In this document: piece by piece, positions 62,852 through 64,000 of the stretch | Position numbering within the stretch: the first letter of the stretch is position 1 | Layout of the letters: each line of letters begins with the position of its first letter | Notes under the pieces: generated by a model | Database searches by the model: none | The model's input: the letters and a program-made list of their open reading frames with translations, nothing else | What the model was told of the DNA's origin: nothing | Position numbers and translations under genes: made by a program | Assembly (NCBI RefSeq): GCF_003112555.1 | Contig: NZ_BEWB01000002.1 | Span: 496,001-560,000 of the forward strand | DNA: 64,000 nt | From: Streptomyces coelicoflavus | GTDB taxonomy: Bacteria > Actinomycetota > Actinomycetes > Streptomycetales > Streptomycetaceae | Reading direction: 5' to 3'

Positions 62852-64000
62852 ATGGAAGGCACAGGCACCCCACCCCCGTACGACCCCACGTCAGTGGCCC
62901 GCTATGCACCCGAACCGGACAAACGCCCCGGCCGCACCGCCTTCCAGCGCGACCGCGCCCGCATCCTGCACTCCGCTGCCCTGCGCCGCCTCGCCGGGAA
63001 GACGCAGGTCGTCGCGCCGGGGGAGGGCAGCCCCGTCTGGGACGCCAGCCCCCGCACCCGCCTCACGCACTCCCTGGAGTGCGCCCAGGTCGGCCGGGAG
63101 CTGGGCGCCGCCCTGGGCTGCGACCCCGACCTCGTCGAGGCCGCCTGCCTTGCGCACGACCTGGGCCACCCGCCCTTCGGGCACAACGGCGAGCAGGCGC
63201 TCAACGCGTTCGCCGAGGACTGCGGCGGCTTCGAGGGCAACGCCCAGTCCCTGCGCCTCCTCACCCGCATCGAACCCAAGCGGTTCACCGAGGACGGCTC
63301 CGTCGGACTCAACCTCACCCGCGCCACCCTCGACGCCGCGACCAAGTACCCCTGGCCGCGCGGCGCGCACCCCAGCGACCCGCTCTCGCGCAAGTTCGGC
63401 GTGTACGACGACGACCGGCCCGTCTTCGAGTGGCTCCGCGAGGACGCCCCCGGCGCCCGCACCTGCTTCGAGGCCCAGGTCATGGACTGGGCCGACGACG
63501 TGGCGTACTCCGTGCACGACGTCGAGGACGGCCTGCACGCCGGCCACATCGACCCGAACTGCCTGCTCGCCGACCCCGAGCGCGAGGCCGTCTTCGCCAC
63601 GGCCGTCGGACGGTACGTCCCGGCCGGCACCGACCACGCCGAGCTGGCCGCCGCCCTCGACCGGCTCCTCGCCCAGGACTGGTGGCCGCACGGCTACGAC
63701 GGCTCGGCCGTCGCCCAGGCCCGGCTCAAGGACGCCACCAGCCAGCTCATCGGCCGCTTCTGCCTCGCCGCCGAGGCCGCCACCCGGGCGGCGTACGGAG
63801 GCGGCCGGCTCACCCGGTACACCGCCGAGCTGGTGGTGCCGCGCGCGACCCGCATGGAGTGCGCCGTGCTCAAGGCGGTCGCCGTCCGGTACGTCATGCA
63901 GCGCACCGAGCAGGAGCGGCTCCGCGCCGACCAGCGGATCGTCGTCGCGGAGCTGGCCGAGGCGCTGACCGCCCGCGCACCGGACGGGCTCGACCCCCAG
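62852..64000 (+). CDS. dgt: deoxyguanosinetriphosphate triphosphohydrolase-like protein, 3' end cut by the window edge
   Basis: 383 residues are visible from the ATG at 62852 and the frame is open at the right edge. The HD-domain signature is present: [18 protein letters not shown] (first His), [16 protein letters not shown] (His-Asp), and [17 protein letters not shown] (last Asp). The family hydrolyses dGTP to deoxyguanosine and triphosphate. The N-terminal [38 protein letters not shown] block (split here as residues 9-45) is typical of actinobacterial members. Confidence 0.93.
   Translation, partial: MEGTGTPPPYDPTSVARYAPEPDKRPGRTAFQRDRARILHSAALRRLAGKTQVVAPGEGSPVWDASPRTRLTHSLECAQVGRELGAALGCDPDLVEAACLAHDLGHPPFGHNGEQALNAFAEDCGGFEGNAQSLRLLTRIEPKRFTEDGSVGLNLTRATLDAATKYPWPRGAHPSDPLSRKFGVYDDDRPVFEWLREDAPGARTCFEAQVMDWADDVAYSVHDVEDGLHAGHIDPNCLLADPEREAVFATAVGRYVPAGTDHAELAAALDRLLAQDWWPHGYDGSAVAQARLKDATSQLIGRFCLAAEAATRAAYGGGRLTRYTAELVVPRATRMECAVLKAVAVRYVMQRTEQERLRADQRIVVAELAEALTARAPDGLDPQ

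Overview
The window is high-GC actinobacterial DNA, almost certainly a Streptomyces chromosome. Codon third positions are GC-saturated, GTG starts and GTGA/ATGA/TGATG start-stop overlaps are common, and the gene content (recO-uppS-zur-znuBCA-glyS, ppdK, nirBD, nasA, dgt) matches from memory the S. coelicolor SCO246x-SCO251x neighbourhood, read right to left. No rRNA, tRNA, CRISPR array, prophage or complete insertion sequence was recognised. One gene is cut by each edge: a GNAT acetyltransferase at the left and a dGTPase at the right.

Left part, 1-16 kb. After the GNAT gene comes a block with visibly less GC-saturated codons (1.0-7.9 kb). It holds a 1264-residue protein with fourteen WD40 repeats (two seven-bladed propellers) joined to a membrane-anchored KAP P-loop NTPase. 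Converging on it is a tightly coupled three-gene operon: a DNA-methylase-fold protein, a PLP aminotransferase and a 2-hydroxyacid-dehydrogenase-like protein that has lost all three catalytic residues. This is the least explained and most interesting part of the window. An MMPL exporter with a NarL-type two-component system follows, then a secreted S33 peptidase, a lipoprotein, a cupin, and a decayed XRE/DUF5753 regulator whose divergent small partner genes and operator still look intact.

Core part, 16-42 kb. Housekeeping genes: recO, uppS, the zinc regulator zur with the znuABC transporter (paired Zur boxes), glyS, a GH18 chitinase behind DasR-like operators, an MFS/XRE divergent pair, a histone-tail-like membrane protein coupled to a giant CtpI-type P-ATPase, a second MFS pump, dus, an LTA-synthase-like sulfatase, ppdK with a strong terminator, an acyltransferase and an Excalibur protein carrying an LAETG sorting signal.

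Right part, 42-64 kb. Accessory metabolism and regulation: short-chain dehydrogenases (one with a Streptomyces palindromic repeat inserted in frame), a TetR regulator with matching operators at two promoters, and the nitrate/nitrite assimilation genes split in two (nirD-nirB-FAD reductase at 45-49 kb; nasA plus a sirohydrochlorin-chelatase-like gene at 59-63 kb). GlnR-like boxes stand at these promoters. Between them lie a TSUP transporter, a 184-bp MITE-like element, an imine-reductase/HxlR pair, a sortase with its likely substrate, a SoxR-box-controlled flavin reductase, two SDRs, a LysR regulator and a secreted M4 metalloprotease.
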